A stretch of 64,000 nt of DNA, from the NCBI GenBank assembly GCA_019614645.1, contig JABWDB010000001.1, positions 11,077,501 through 11,141,500 on the forward strand. Reading direction: 5' to 3'. The translations under genes and the position numbers were made by a program. The stretch's first letter is position 1, and every line of letters begins with the position of its first letter. This document shows, in pieces, positions 1 to 12,775 of this stretch. The DNA is from Stratiolaelaps scimitus (lineage: Eukaryota > Arthropoda > Arachnida > Mesostigmata > Laelapidae). The notes under the pieces were generated by a model, which was given only the letters and a program-made list of their open reading frames with translations, was not told the origin of the DNA and did not search any database.

Positions 1-3000
1 ATGGAGATTATTATCACCGTACGCAGAAAGATTTACATAATTCACGACATCGAAGATGCTGAGAAGGAGGAGCCGTTCATGATTATTCATTTCTTCCCAC
101 ACATACTACTACTACTACAACCAGTACCGGTACTAGTGCAACCGTGCTCGCGAGAGATTTCACTGCTAATTTCGAATACGGCTGCATATTAAGATTATTA
201 TTGTTAGATACGGCTGTCAACGGGTCGTCGCAGCAACGCCCGGTGGCGATGCAAGCGAGACTATCAATAAACAGCAATTTTACTCGGCAGCTATGGCAAT
301 CTTCTTTCGTGGCTTCTCAAATCATCCCGGCCGGCGTCTGGAGTCAATCTCCTTGAGCAAGTAATGCGCTTGCGATATTGTCCATTGTGCGTCTACCGGC
401 CGATCGGCAACTGCGGTGGATGACGGTGGCGTGGAAACGTGTGGTACTGCTATAATGATTTGTTCTTTGTCGAACGTCGATCTGGAAGAAGAGGAACGGC
501 CGTCCGCGATTGGGAGAATTTCTGTCAGGAAAAATTGATTTGCCTTAGATTAAATCTTACTGCATCTCCCGCACTGTCGAATATGTATGTCATGTTCATG
601 TATTTATTCATTGAAAGCGGAAAGTCACGCGTCCACTGCCACCGTCTGTGTTAGGGAGTCACCCGGTTAACAAGATGCAATTAGCTTTCCTTTGGTATCT
701 CTGTGGTGTTTAGCTGATCCAAAATCAGGTGCTGTGCCCACCCTCGCGATCCGATCTCGACATCGTCAAAGGTACTGCATCGTACTTGACGTGATGGACG
801 GTGCTCTCCTTTAAGGTTAGGCGAAACTAATCGCGATGAACAAGAGGTGGAGAGAGAGACAAGCTCAGACAGAAGAGACTTGAAGAGATCTAGTAAACGC
901 TGAGTCAATAACAAGGCTCGAGACGAGCAACCGCAGAGGAGGCGATTGGTTCGGAGAGTTTACGGTATGAATGGCTGAAGCTAAAGAAGGAGAGGGCCTC
1001 CTGCAGAGTTGCGAATGAACAACATCTGGCCACACCGCCATCTCTCTCTCTCCCCCTCTGTAACCCCGAAACAATCGCGGCGAACAGCAACTGTCGTTTC
1101 TCTGGTGAAAACGCTACAGAAAACTTCATGATGAGGGAATGGATGTCTAGAATGAGTCGGTGAACTTCAGCAGTATGCTTGCCGAGCTTGAAAGGCCACT
1201 TCAAACCTCAGGTGCGATTTAGGACCGATAAGGCATTTTCGGATACTACGATATATATTGCCGCACCACTCGGTGAAATATCACCACCTAAAGATCTCTC
1301 TGCCCTCTGATACTTGTACTGACCTGATTTTGGAACCGATATCAACGGATCAATATCTAGCCATATGACAAGGACGCCTACGATATACTGATGATCTCTA
1401 CATGCGAGTCGCCATGTTTACACTTTTTATATCCGTGTATTTAGGGCTTACAGCGTCGATATTTAATCGTCGGACGTAAATTTCAAGTCCAAAATACAGA
1501 ACATTCGGCACATGTACGAGGCAATTGCAAATGATGTTATCTTCCCTGAATGCGCTGTGCTGTTGTACGCGAACTTAAATGTGTAGCAGTTTGCCAAAAG
1601 CATCGAATTCACTGTATCGACAAAAACGATCTCATTTGCTACGGTAATTAGTTTCGATCGGAATATACATGGCTCGAGGTTTATATTTTTTCTTTTAATG
1701 ATCTAAGATGTCCGTCTGAGGTGTGACGTCAAATTCATTTAACAAGTAAATAAGTATGGCAATAGACCAATCAGCTGACGGAAAGGCAGAAGCGCGCACA
1801 TTGCTTGCGAATCGATTTTCGGTAGAATCCTGGTCATGGGTATCCGATTAAAGTAAATGTCGTATATTGATTACGATTGTGCACCTTCAAACACACCATA
1901 ATTAGAGAAGCGTTTGGGGACAGGACGTCAGGACGAGGCCGTCATGGTCACCCCCGAGGGAGGCGACGGCATGCCATTAAGACGAAATTGTGGATATTCC
2001 ACCAAATTGTGACCAGAAGCGTTTGCTAATATTTCCCCCCTATTCAAATTGACTCAAATTCATGACAAACCGATCTGTGGCTTTCGTAATCATTCGCATA
2101 GTCAACATATTCTGAACGAATTCTGCCAGCTCATCATCTATTACAATAACAGCGAGACAGAGAGCGAGAGAGAGACGCCTGGCAACGATTATGACAATTT
2201 CATATTTACATCGGGACTTAGTCACGAATTGTGTCGCGTTCGGCCTCTACTGTTCAAGCTGTATTATTTGTCCCTGTTGTCGTTCACATCCGCTTGCTTA
2301 CTCAAAGGATTATTAACTCGTAACTGCGGCCACTTGCTTGACACCAGAGGTGTGCTACGTGTGCAAACATGACTGACTGACTGGCTGGCTGGCTCGATGT
2401 ATGCCTAGCGTACGCGCATCTGCTGCTGGGCTCAACAGGCGGAGAGAGGCAGGCTTCGACGACTACTCCACGGCCGGTCATCTTTTCCTCGCACTTCTCT
2501 CGCGTCCCGTATCATCCGTTAAGAGGGATCGGTTCGCGTTAGCTTGTTTGCTCCTGTGTGGTATCTCTGACGTTGTCACATTATCATAGAAGTGACGTCC
2601 GTAGGGGATTGGTCTGTGGCGAGCGACAACGGGTGGGCCCCTCACTGGTGTTAGCTCCGGCTGTGTTAGTTCCGTCAACCTCAGAAGAAGCGACAACAAC
2701 AACAACAACAACAACAACGACGACAACAACAACAACCACAGCAGCAGCACAAGGCGGCTCGTAGCATCAGCTAAATCAAGCTGACGACAATTCGAACAAC
2801 AACAGCAGCATCAGCAGGGGGTGCCATTGACGGTGGTGGTGGTGTTGATGCCTGCCAAGTAAATGTACGTGTCTGTGTGTCGCTTACCTTTGCCTGTGGT
2901 CTTAACCCTCCCGGGACCATGTCCCGCAGCAGCAGCAGCAATGGCGGCAGTGTTGGTGGTGGTGGTGACGGCGGCGGATACAGCTGCCGATGGTAATACT

Positions 3001-6000
3001 CTAGGCGATAATAATAGTACGCTCTCGAGCTACGCCCATTGTACGCTGAATGCACGCCCAACAAACAGCAGCTGTACCTGACTAAGGGTCTAACTAATTA
3101 ATCGCAGAATTCAACTTGTGCCAATCGGGCCAAACGTTATTGCTTTGGTTAAGTTCTGCCTCAACGTTGAGGGCAAAGCAAGGCAACGAAATGCAACGAA
3201 CTCACGTGGCACGGACAGGATACCTCGACGATATATTGACAAAAGGAAAACCCTCTCAAGACGAGGTTCTATGTCGCATATATTGGTTCTCTCACCAGAA
3301 TGCAAGTCATCAACTACCTGAGAAACAAATATGATACAAACGACTTATCGGGTAAAATGCACACATCTGAACAGCATGTACTCGCTATGCTAAATGTAAA
3401 CAGTATTATCATACACTCCCGCTTCAGTGCACCCAGTGAATAATCAAATTTCTGTCGTCATCAAATCCGTAAGCATTGAGGTGTTGTGCCATTATACGAG
3501 TATGCGTGTGGTAGATGGATAAGTTAGCGATTTGAATAAGTTAGCAGTTAATAAAAAAAGAACGATGCGGACACTTTGGCAGCGGTGAACGACACGTCAC
3601 CTCGTGTTGGAAGCATAGCGTGGGATGGACGGCAGCTGTGGTATTCGTAGCGGAACAGGTCTCAGTATACTACTGCTATGTGTACCTCACTCAATTGGGG
3701 AACAAGCGAAGCTGTCCGCAACGAGTAAATGTTTGGTGTTAGAAGTGGAACCCGGGCAGACGTTCTCTTTGAGTATAGGGCAAAACAACTTCTGCCTGAC
3801 AGTACTTTGCTGTCCCGCGCGATTAGCGTGGATCGATCTTTGGACAGACGAACAATCAGTTCTGAAGTCATTGTGGAAAGGGTTCATGTGGAGGGGTATC
3901 GTGGCGCGGATGCGAGCGATGACTCGCTTGGCACAGCGGTGGCAGTATCCCAGTAGACAAGTGTATACTTATTTATAGACCAAGCTTAGCTGTCCATAAC
4001 AACGAGATTTTGGCAAACGACGACCGTGTCGGGGTCACCACTGAACTCAGAGTGGTTCGACCACCGACCGTTTCGCTCTAACTTATTGGTTTGGCCCCTG
4101 TCCTTTCGGGCCCTTACGGAGTGAGTTAGATAATTGCGGATTGTCGTCGGAGAATAAGAAAACGATTGGCGAAACGAGATCGGGCTAACCGCAACCAGCC
4201 GCGAATATCGGCCAATATCCACCTTCCGTGATTGGAGGTGGACGAGAGGCCACCGCAAAAAGAGGAAGACAGAAGTAGAGGAGACTGCACCAAAGCCACA
4301 GAAATACGCTGAGCTGCAGTGGCAGTGGTGGTGGTGGCCTTGCTTGAAGCGTTAAACGTTATAGGCTAGGCGTTAGTTCAGACCGCGGTCGCACCTTTAG
4401 GTTCCTCCGTGTGGGAACGCGCCATGGAGCAAAGGACGGTGATGTCTTTGTCTAACCGGGCCTGCTCCCAATTGTTGGCCAGGCAGACCAGCATCCCGCA
4501 AACCCCCCGACATTAGGATACGGATATTGCAACAACGGCGCCCCTCTCCACGACCCCTATCTATCCAGGGGGATAAAGGGGAGCTCTCGATTGGGTACAC
4601 ATCCAGGAGAGCGAACGGCTACCAAAACACTAGCGGGCGAAAGTGGAAGATGAACGAAGCCGAGGTAGTTCCTTCGGCGCTAACATCTCTGCCGCTGACA
4701 ACGTGCAATGGGCATGGTGCAATTTGGTGGAAGAGGCAGACAGTCCGCAGAAGGAGAGATCAACGAAACGGCTGAGCATCACCAGCTTAGCGAACAAAAC
4801 CAAGTTAGTTAGTTGCATATTATAGTCTTTACTCCATGCACTCCTTGTTTCGCCATCAGCCGGCGGCACTGATGAAATCTCCCGCTTCGTCGTCCGTTAT
4901 GCACTTCCAGGCAGAGACCACATCTGGCGAATAGCCCATCGCCTGACTCGAATCATATGTCTGGGCCGGCTTTCGGCTATCTTGACTCCAGCTGTCTACG
5001 TAGCGTTACACCAACGTCATTGCAGCAATCAGGCAGCGGCAGCAGCTAACAGCCAGCCACAGCAACAGAGTAGGCGCGACGCCAGGGCGTCGCGGGCCGG
5101 GGTCGGGTCGAAACGTAGGGGGTGAGATGAAGTAAGCCGCCATAGACGTAAAGGAGTCTCCAGTGAGCGTCCCTGGACCACTACAAGTGGTACACGATGC
5201 ATATATAGTGTATGCAGCCAAATGCGACTTCTAAACGGGGTTTGCCAGAGCGAGTTGGCTAGAGTTGCTGTGGGTTGTATGCCGCGCGTGGATGGCCTTC
5301 GGTGCAACGATGCTTTCTGGATGCAGACATCTTCTGCTTTAGCACTTCGCCAACGGAGGCCACCGTCGCCGCCGGCATTGTGACAGTACCGGTAACGGGG
5401 TATTAGGTGAACAGGCAGACAGTAGGTCGGTCACTACGGCAGGCGGGCAAACGAAACTGCTGAAATAGAGTAGTAGTAGTAGTCTGGCCAATGGGAAATG
5501 GACAATTCGCACACGAGTCGTTGCCGATGAAAACCATGTGTTCTGGTAATTGAATCTGCAGGGGACATCAATAGCGCAGCTAACCAGGTGGACAATGTCT
5601 CTAGTCGCGCTGAATAATAGTGTCTACACTGGCACCAGCAGCAGCAGCTGCTCCAACTCGACTACCGCTGCCGGCCACCGCAAGGCCGAATACGACGGCA
5701 TTCAGCGAGAAGCCACAGCAGCAACGACTTTTGTTGTCGACTTGTGTGTGCCGTGCGGATCGTTGCCAACACAGCACAGTGGTGGTTGTCAGAACGATCG
5801 CCCGCGCGGCGTTCCGGCAGTTCGCCGCTAACTACTATATCTAACTAAGGTATCCGACCCAACGAGTCATACCATGCAGTGGTGGAGAGACACCGGGGGC
5901 GGTGGCGGGATCGAGGACACGATAGGGGACAGCGGAAGATAGAGTAAGGACGTGCGATCCGGGTCCAAGCGGATAGAGAAGGCATTAACAACAATGCAAC

Positions 6001-8394
6001 CAACTGCCCGCCTCTCTAGTGGTGCCATTTCTGGCTGGCTGGCTGGCTGGCTAGACAGTCCCAGATGCAGTTAGGCTGTGCTAGGCTGCGTTAGGCTATG
6101 GGCAGGTTAGGACCAGCAGGCCACCACCATCACCATCAGCACAACCATACCTTCTTGAACACCGACACGCAGCAGTTACAGGCGAGAGGCCGACCGGATG
6201 ATGCTAGCTGCCACTGCTGGCAATGCTCTCGACGGCGGCGATGGTAGCGGCGGCGACGGCGGCGGCGGTGGTGGAAGTGTATAGCTCGCGGCAGGACTCG
6301 GGAACAAAGTTACGAACGGAGAAAAGAGGAAGGAAGGGAGGCAGACACGCGCACAGGCAGCGGCCAGACCCCCCCCCCCCAGCTCCCCCGGCCCTCGGCC
6401 CCCGCGCGCCAAAACGACGACTGTGCCTGACAGAAGGAAGTTGCTTGGCGAAAGAACCACAAGCAACCCACCGACCGACCGGGCGACCCGTCTAGCATGT
6501 CTTGTTAACCACAAAGAAAAGGGACGAATACCCTGCCCGTGGTAGTGGTCGTGGTAGTAGCAGCGCAGCATTAGTTGTATTATAGTACGATGATTATAGC
6601 AGCAGCAGCGTTCGAATGTACGCCCGTACGGTTTCCGTACAGAAAAACACCGACAAACATGATAAACGCATATATAATTTGTTTTCATTCTCAACGGAAA
6701 GATTCTGTGCGTTTTGCTGGGTTTTTTTTCTCTGCATTGCGGATCCTGGCCCACTTGCAATATTGAACCGAGCAAACGAGCTATCGCGTTTTGACGTGGC
6801 CAAATATAACCCACATGTGCAAGCTATCTAATATTGGAGATCTGCGATAAACATGCCCAATTGCGCGCTTGTCTATATTACGTGAGAATTGTAGTTACAA
6901 CTTGGGTCAACACATTTGCAGGACACACCATTTTGTCCTCTTGGAAGGCGGTGGACTGAAATGATTAATTTCTCGAGGTCTGGTCAAGCCTTGAACACAA
7001 TATGGTAACGAATAGAGAAAGAGGTGACGCTCTTCGTTCAGCCCCTGACATATTTGCCGCCTCAGCGAGAACAAAGCTTGATTCCGTAGTAATATCTAGA
7101 TGACAATATAGCCGATGACAGATCTTAATCTGTTGGACTGCTGTCTGCCGACAGACGCTGCCGCCTTCTTGCTCTGTTTTTTAACTTTCGATAACTCGAG
7201 ACGAAACGGGATCTTTGCTTTCGCCTCTCTCTCTCTCTTTCTCTCTGACGTCAATGTGCGCCTCCACTGCTATCACCTTCTCTGTTTGGCCCTTGCAATT
7301 GTTGTGTCTACCGTCTCGACGACTCGGAAGGCTAACACCCTCAGCAAGGGCCCCTGACATAGCCTCGAGAAAGCATTCCGCGGCTCAATAGAGCCACCAC
7401 CACCACCACCATAGACTGGCCTCTCGGTTTAGAATTCTGTCTCTGTTTAGACGTTGTCCTCCATCAGTCGGTGTCCGTGGAGCACCCTGAGTCTTTTCTC
7501 TCTTTCTACTTCTCGAGTTTATTTAACAGACCCCAATCGTTTCGCTGCCTTCGCGACTGCCCTCCCGCCTCACTTGCCTCAATGGTCCCGGCTGTCTGGC
7601 GACGGCCTGATGTTATAAACACTAAAAGCCTCTCCCGCTAGACATGGAAGCAATAAACAACTACTTTGTGAAACTAACAGAAGCAATGGGATCGACGACT
7701 GGGACGTATCTGAACCATAAACTGATTGTATTTTATTTCTGAGAAACTGAAAGATATTGTGAACTCGTTACATGCGGCCGCTAGATTTCGGTTCAGGTAT
7801 TGACACTGTTGTCGCATTGGTGGCTAGTGGCGACTTTGATTGAAAGACTGGTTGGTAATGAGCGCAACCATAAATATTATTATATTATGTTTATGCATAA
7901 GTATTATTATATTTTCTAAGTATATATGATATGTAACTTGCCACGCGCAGATATATGTAGCTCTTAAAAAAAGCAACTATGATGAAAGCGTTCAGCTAAT
8001 ACATGAAAAATCAGATGGGTGCTCATAATGCTGGAGTATCCGATACATCAATGATACCAAAGAGTTCAAGTTTAACTTTAAGTTATAATCAAATATTATA
8101 TAATATATACATTATCTAACATTAATAATAATAATAATGCTATTCTAGAGTTGTATCGATGTAATAATATTGCGCACTCAATAATTGTTGGTCAAACAAA
8201 CCGACCGAACATTAGCCAGTAGCAGTATCCACCTGTCGTATTTTTTGTTACATCGACGAGTGGACTAAATACTATAGATAACGGTAATACTAATAATAAT
8301 AAAAATGAATAAATAGATAACCGTGCACACACATCAACAGTCGTTAACACATATTCCTCATTGTCCGGTTCTTTTTGTCTTTCGATATTTTCAG
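1..8394. other. 5' flank or 5'-UTR intron with no recognisable gene
   Basis: No protein domain, tRNA or rRNA is recognised on either strand. The block holds a CAA/CAG triplet repeat at about 2692-2750, GACT/GGCT tetranucleotide runs at 2371-2397 and 6034-6052, and a C12 run at 6369-6380. It also has CAC and CAG triplets around 3000 and 5630-5660, and AT-rich sequence at 7870-8160. The longest open frame, minus 6176-6814, is a Pro/Arg-rich low-complexity read through the C run. Because the coding exon has a strong acceptor at 8394, part of this block is probably a 5'-UTR intron. The promoter cannot be located from sequence alone. Confidence 0.6.
2692..2750. repeat. (CAA)n/(CAG)n triplet repeat
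   Basis: CAA triplets interrupted by CGA are followed by CAG triplets. Frames across it give poly-Thr or poly-Leu reads on opposite strands, an artefact. Confidence 0.9.
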
Positions 8395-8501
8395 CAGTAT
8401 CCGAGATTTCGTCGCCGCTCGGCTCATCCTTTGATGAGTGACGGTCATGCTTAGAGCGGCGCGAGTGTCTGCCACCCGAGGGCGCTGAGACCGCGGTCGC
8501 G
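8395..8501 (+). promoter_or_regulatory. 5'-UTR part of first coding exon, with upstream ORFs
   Basis: A long pyrimidine-rich tract ending in TTTTCAG at 8388-8394 is a textbook 3' splice site, so the exon carrying the start codon probably begins at 8395 and a non-coding exon lies further upstream. The segment contains two short upstream ORFs, ATG 8434 to TAG 8454 (six codons) and ATG 8447 to TGA 8488 (13 codons). An in-frame TGA at 8439-8441 precedes the main start, so 8502 is the first in-frame ATG of this exon. No promoter element can be assigned. The acceptor is seen directly. Its use, and any effect of the upstream ORFs on translation, is inferred. Confidence 0.5.
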
Positions 8502-8656
8502 ATGCGCTGGAGATTATTACTCCGGCCCCCGTTGCGGGGAGTGCCCCTGCAGCTTATATTCATCATCAGCATACTCGTCACCCTCAATCGGAGAGTGGAC
8601 TCATCGGGTCTGGCCACGTTTGGCCCTTCCACGGGCATTCAACTGGCGGATGACAG
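8502..8656 (+). CDS. kug: Fat-like cadherin exon 1: signal peptide (residues 1-51 plus 2 nt)
   Basis: This short exon encodes the N-terminal signal peptide and a short mature N-terminus. It starts at ATG 8502 with a purine at -3, in a frame closed upstream by TGA at 8439. The peptide has basic residues at 2-12, then a hydrophobic core at about 16-28 (LQLIFIISILVTL), then NRRVDSSG. Cleavage after about residue 29-35 is plausible. The exon ends GATGACAG and is followed by the strong donor GTGAGT. It leaves two bases (AG), and exon 2 begins with a single completing base (A) before CTC ACG, giving Arg52. Such a phase match plus a signal peptide just upstream of repeat 1 is what the family requires. 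Its frame is only 52 codons long before a stop, so simple length-based ORF filters miss it. A (CT)12 tract begins 19 bp into the intron. The assignment is inference from position, phase and signal-peptide character. Confidence 0.82.
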
Positions 8657-10449
8657 GTGAGTTAAAAAAGAAAGCTCTCTCTCTCTCTCTCTCTCTCTGT
8701 TTCATACAGAGGCACAAACAGAGATGAACAAATCAGGAACCGTGCGTCCGTCATCTTTCGTTTGCTCATTAGTGATCAAGGATTATGGGATTTGAGAGTT
8801 ATTTAGCTCTCTGAGCGGCCACTGTTGGACAGACAATGGACACTGCTAGAGAGTGTCAATTGCGTAAGAGCTTCTTGGAACTATTTCAGCTGGGGTGAAT
8901 GGCTGATGCCGTTGGGTGTAGCCTTTGCAGGAAGGGCTGGTTTGTAATGCAATCAATGTACTAGGTGCTGTTATACAATTAGCGCTTTTATGGTGTTATT
9001 GCGAAAGTTCGAGTTCTCGTTCAACTGCGCTATGTGTAGCATTTGTACCGCTAACCGTTGGGCAACCGTCGATTGTATTATACAGTTATATACATGTATA
9101 TACATATATACACATATATTCACGGGACGCTGCTTAATCAATTCACAAAGTACCAGAGAGTCAATGTGCTGTTGCCTATCGTAGAGTCAGTTGTTCTCTA
9201 TACTGGCAGAATATCGGCCAGCCAATCTACTGCGATGCAGAATCGCACCGTGGTGTGATTCAAGCGTTTCTCTGTAGTTGCGATCTATTAAAGTTGTTTT
9301 TCATATCAACTCTAGAAATCTAATTTTTGTTCAAGTTGTACAATGCACCATGTCCGGCTGACCTTGACGTTACCATGCTGACCCCAACCATGCAAAGTCC
9401 ATTTTTGCTTAGGTACCTTTGTGGCTTTTAGCTAAGCAGTGGTATTTTGTTTCAATTACAGCCCGCGGTGTATTTACCCGTTACGCTGAGCTTTCTAGTT
9501 TCTCTATCCCTTTTTCTCTCTCGTCCTGTTTTTCTCCACTTAACCCCGACCTGCCACCCCCCCCCCCCGTTCTGTTCCAGTGCAATTCGAGCCAACCCAA
9601 ACGCAAAAACCTCCGCTGGCGCTGCCGCCGTGAACTCCGGGGCAGACTGTATTATGTGGTGCGCCATGTCAACATCGTTTGTCCAGGCCATGAGAGTGAG
9701 AGGTAGAGAGCTAGAGGAGAGCGATTGAGGCGGGCGCAGAGGCCAGCAAAAGAAGAAGCGAATTCGTCCCTCGTGTAGACCGTTTTGTTTACCGGGGAAA
9801 CCCAACTGCAGGTGGGCCTGTAGGCCTCGAAACCAGCAGGGGGTGACCAGCAGCCGAGCAGAAGGAGGCTACCTTTTTGTTCCAACAGGCCAGCGGGTCG
9901 CCTGCTGAGCAAAGACGAAGCAAGAGTTTGCAAACATGGTCAGCTTGCAAACTCATTCGCCTACTCTGCCCACCTAGTACGAAGCAGTCGACAGCGGCGC
10001 CTAAATTATACTAGCTAGCCCGCACCGGGTCGTAGCTGGCCAATCGACACAAAGAATCATCATTCGTGATGATTATTATTGGCCTGTCCCGGTGGCGCAG
10101 TTCTTGTCGAAGTGTAATATTTCTCCCCTTCGTCCCTGCGGATGTGGGAACGCGAGGATTTTCTATTCGCCAACTGACTTGCTTCACGAAATAAGAAAGG
10201 AGTGTACTAGTTCGATATTCGCCACTCGCTCGACACAAGAAAACTTTCGTTTGAACACAAAAAGTCGATATTCACTTGATCGTGTGTAGGAAATGTTCCT
10301 GTTCAATGTAGTAATAAACGTTGTAATTTTTGCACAGTGCTGCTACTAATCTGGCAAGTGGGAAGACACGCCATAGCGAGCAATATGATGATTTATTAGC
10401 AATATGTGTTGTTCTTATTTTGTTGTTATTGTTGTTGTTGTTGTTGCAG
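8657..10449 (+). other. Intron 1 of the Fat-like cadherin
   Basis: This is a 1.8-kb intron with donor GTGAGT and acceptor TTGTTGTTGCAG, in which the pyrimidine tract is a (GTT)n microsatellite. It contains a (CT)12 run at 8675-8698, a TA/CA-rich patch at 9084-9122 and a C12 run at 9557-9568. I see no gene or RNA in it. Open frames of about 90-117 codons on both strands near 9419-9933 have no recognisable domain. Confidence 0.75.
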
Positions 10450-10621
10450 ACTCACGTTTACCAGAGCGTCGTACAATGTTTCAATTCCTGAAAACTGCGT
10501 AGGCCGAACGTACGCCCGTCCACAAGAACGTATGGGAATACAGACGAGCCCCGAAGTAAGCGTGCGCTACAAGATCGTCTCGGGCGACAAGGACAAGCAT
10601 TTTAAAGCTGAGGCCAAACAG
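10450..10621 (+). CDS. kug: Fat-like cadherin exon 2: first half of cadherin repeat 1
   Basis: This exon encodes residues 52-109. The sequence LTFTRASYNVSIPENCVGR, then MGI, VRYKIVSGDKDKHFKAE, matches the very N-terminal cadherin repeat of FAT1-3 and Drosophila Fat-like. That repeat has an IPEN calcium-binding start and a conserved KIVSGD...FKAE stretch. The acceptor is (GTT)n GCAG ending at 10449. The donor is CAG|GTAAAT at 10622. Phase in is 2 and phase out is 0. An open frame runs on past the donor to 10717 but loses all cadherin character there, so the donor is real. The next coding piece is 8.6 kb downstream. Confidence 0.93.
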
Positions 10622-11954
10622 GTAAATACGACACATATCTACAACTATATTTTTGTCATCATAAAGGGTGACTCCAATTTTATTAAGGAAAACGTGCTTA
10701 AAACTAGGCTATATTGATAGGTCCTCAAAGGAGGCCAGGTTTGCTGATTTCTGCATCTCGTACAGACTCTTCCAATGAGTCACTGAGCCGTCGAGGGTAC
10801 GCAAAGCTGAATGCCGGTGTGCAGTGGGTGGAACAATTTCTGACCTTCCGCGAATCACTGATCCTGAAATCATATAGGATGCCATGGGCGTTAACCCTAC
10901 AATTAAAGCCGACAACAAGCCGTGACATTTGTTATTTGTTCTGGTTTCTTTATTACCGTATTATTCCGTCTATGACCTGCCCCACAGGGGAGATTATCTG
11001 TGCAAGGCACCTCGACGATAGCCACATGCTAATCGATATTTTTTGTTTCGCGACGCATCATGCGGAACGTACAGTCTCAAAACTTTTATCTAGTAAATCT
11101 TAGGTGAAAAGTACATTCAACGACCATCTCCGTTGTAAAGTGTGCTATCTTAGCTGCGAATCAGCGGATGATTCAACATTCATCTTGATGACATGGAAAT
11201 CCCCTCAGTTAATACGTAATGCAAAAATATACGCCGCCTTGGATTTCAACGTACATATATATCTCTACAATCATCCACTTCGACATGCAGCTTTATGATA
11301 CTCTATTCAGAAGCATCGATATAAAGAGATATGACTTTAACCCCCCCCCCATTCAAAGCGCTTGTGTACCGAAGATACCATATTTCTGTAAGATATACGT
11401 ATACCCGACTATATACGTACCCCACTAGCATAATGGGTCTTTACAGAAAGGCAGATCTGTCCCCTTGCCGTTACACATTTGCATTTAAAAAGGGGTCCGT
11501 CTTATGAAGCAATGACGAAAGCAGTACCGTCGACGCCAAATGTTGGCTGTGAGTCAGCCCGGACGATTTACTTTTACATCCTTTAACGTCCTTGTATTAT
11601 ATCATGAATTTATTTCATTTCAGTCACCTGTATCAAGGACAGCTACATAAAATAATATATATATATATACATATATATAAAGTGAAAAAAAAATGGTTTA
11701 GTATATTATATTATGAAGTCCTAGTATTATAGTATACAAAGTTGGATTGGATGCTGACCTCTGTGTTGTCTGTGATAGAGGGCCTTCCTGCCGTCCCACT
11801 CTTAAGATAGATCAAGTGGCATAAAAAGAATCGAGCAACTATTCTCTACTCTTACTATGAGGAAGTTAACCATATATTTATATATATATTCAGGCTGTAT
11901 AATCACTACACAAGATTGTGTAGACCTGTTGGTATTGGGCAAATATGATGCTTG

Positions 11955-12200
11955 TCCCCTCGATGATCTAGTGGTGATCGTCTTGGACTGCTAGACCGGA
12001 GGGACGCGGGTTCAAATCCTGTCAGACGCGTAGAGTCTTTAGAGTTCTTTATCATCTTCCTTTGTCTGAAGATTCTCGCCAGGTACGCGGAAGGAAGAGA
12101 ATAAGGAAAGGTAGCACCGACAGATCCTCATAGTAATACCTAAAGGTTAAGAGGCGAGGCCTGTCAGATAGGGGAACAACTAAAAGTCAGCTCAAAAAAA
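11955..12200 (+). mobile_element. tRNA-derived SINE with target-site duplication
   Basis: A tRNA-like head (about 11957-12028) has an A box TGATCTAGTGG at 11964-11974 and a perfect B box GGTTCAAATCC at 12009-12019, spaced as in a tRNA and so able to drive RNA polymerase III. A tRNA-unrelated body follows and ends in a short poly(A) at 12194-12202. The element is flanked by 13-bp direct repeats, AATATGATGCTTG at 11942-11954 and AATACGATGCTTG at 12201-12213, differing at one base. That is the hallmark of LINE-mediated retroposition. It is non-autonomous and codes for nothing. It sits in sense orientation within intron 2. The family name is unknown. Confidence 0.85.
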
Positions 12201-12775
12201 AATACGATGCTTGAGGCAGCAAAACACATGTCAGTGCTTCCAGGGTTATCGGGGGAACGCCATTTGCAAAGACATAACGCAACTCTGCGAGTTGCGTTCG
12301 CATGGAGCCTTAATCGTTTCATCTAAGTTTGTCCGCCAGCCCAGCTGCTTCTACATAGCACACTTTCTGCAACCCGTTCCTACCATGGACCAAACCTGCA
12401 TAATATTTGTTTAGCATATCCTGAGTTTCTCTCAAGAGGAACTCCTGATAACACTTAGAGTGATACAGTTTAGTGCTTGTCATCGTATCAACTTTCGAAT
12501 ATTTTGAGCCACGAGCGAAACTTCGGACGCGGGAACTGGCAGCAGCCTCGGCTACAGAAGCTTCCAAGAATTGCGAGCTGCTACTTAAGGATATCGGCAC
12601 AACTCCATCTAGGATTTTAAAGTGGCTTGGCCTTCGCTGTGGCGAAGGCTAACATCGAGCTTTAGTCCATGTGGGCCAAACACGTCCAGCGTATCGCGTA
12701 CTACCTTTCTAATACTTATCATGTTTATCTTTTAACTACGCAGAGCTGGCTCCATTTTAAAACTTAGTTTTTTAG

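Noticed and set aside
6176..6814. 212-codon minus-strand open frame upstream of the gene
   Set aside because: It is Pro/Arg-rich low-complexity sequence crossing a C12 run, with no recognisable motif and competing frames.
8192..8638. 148-codon minus-strand open frame over the first coding exon
   Set aside because: It is antisense to the signal-peptide exon, has no known domain and lacks support. The plus-strand reading explains the region better.
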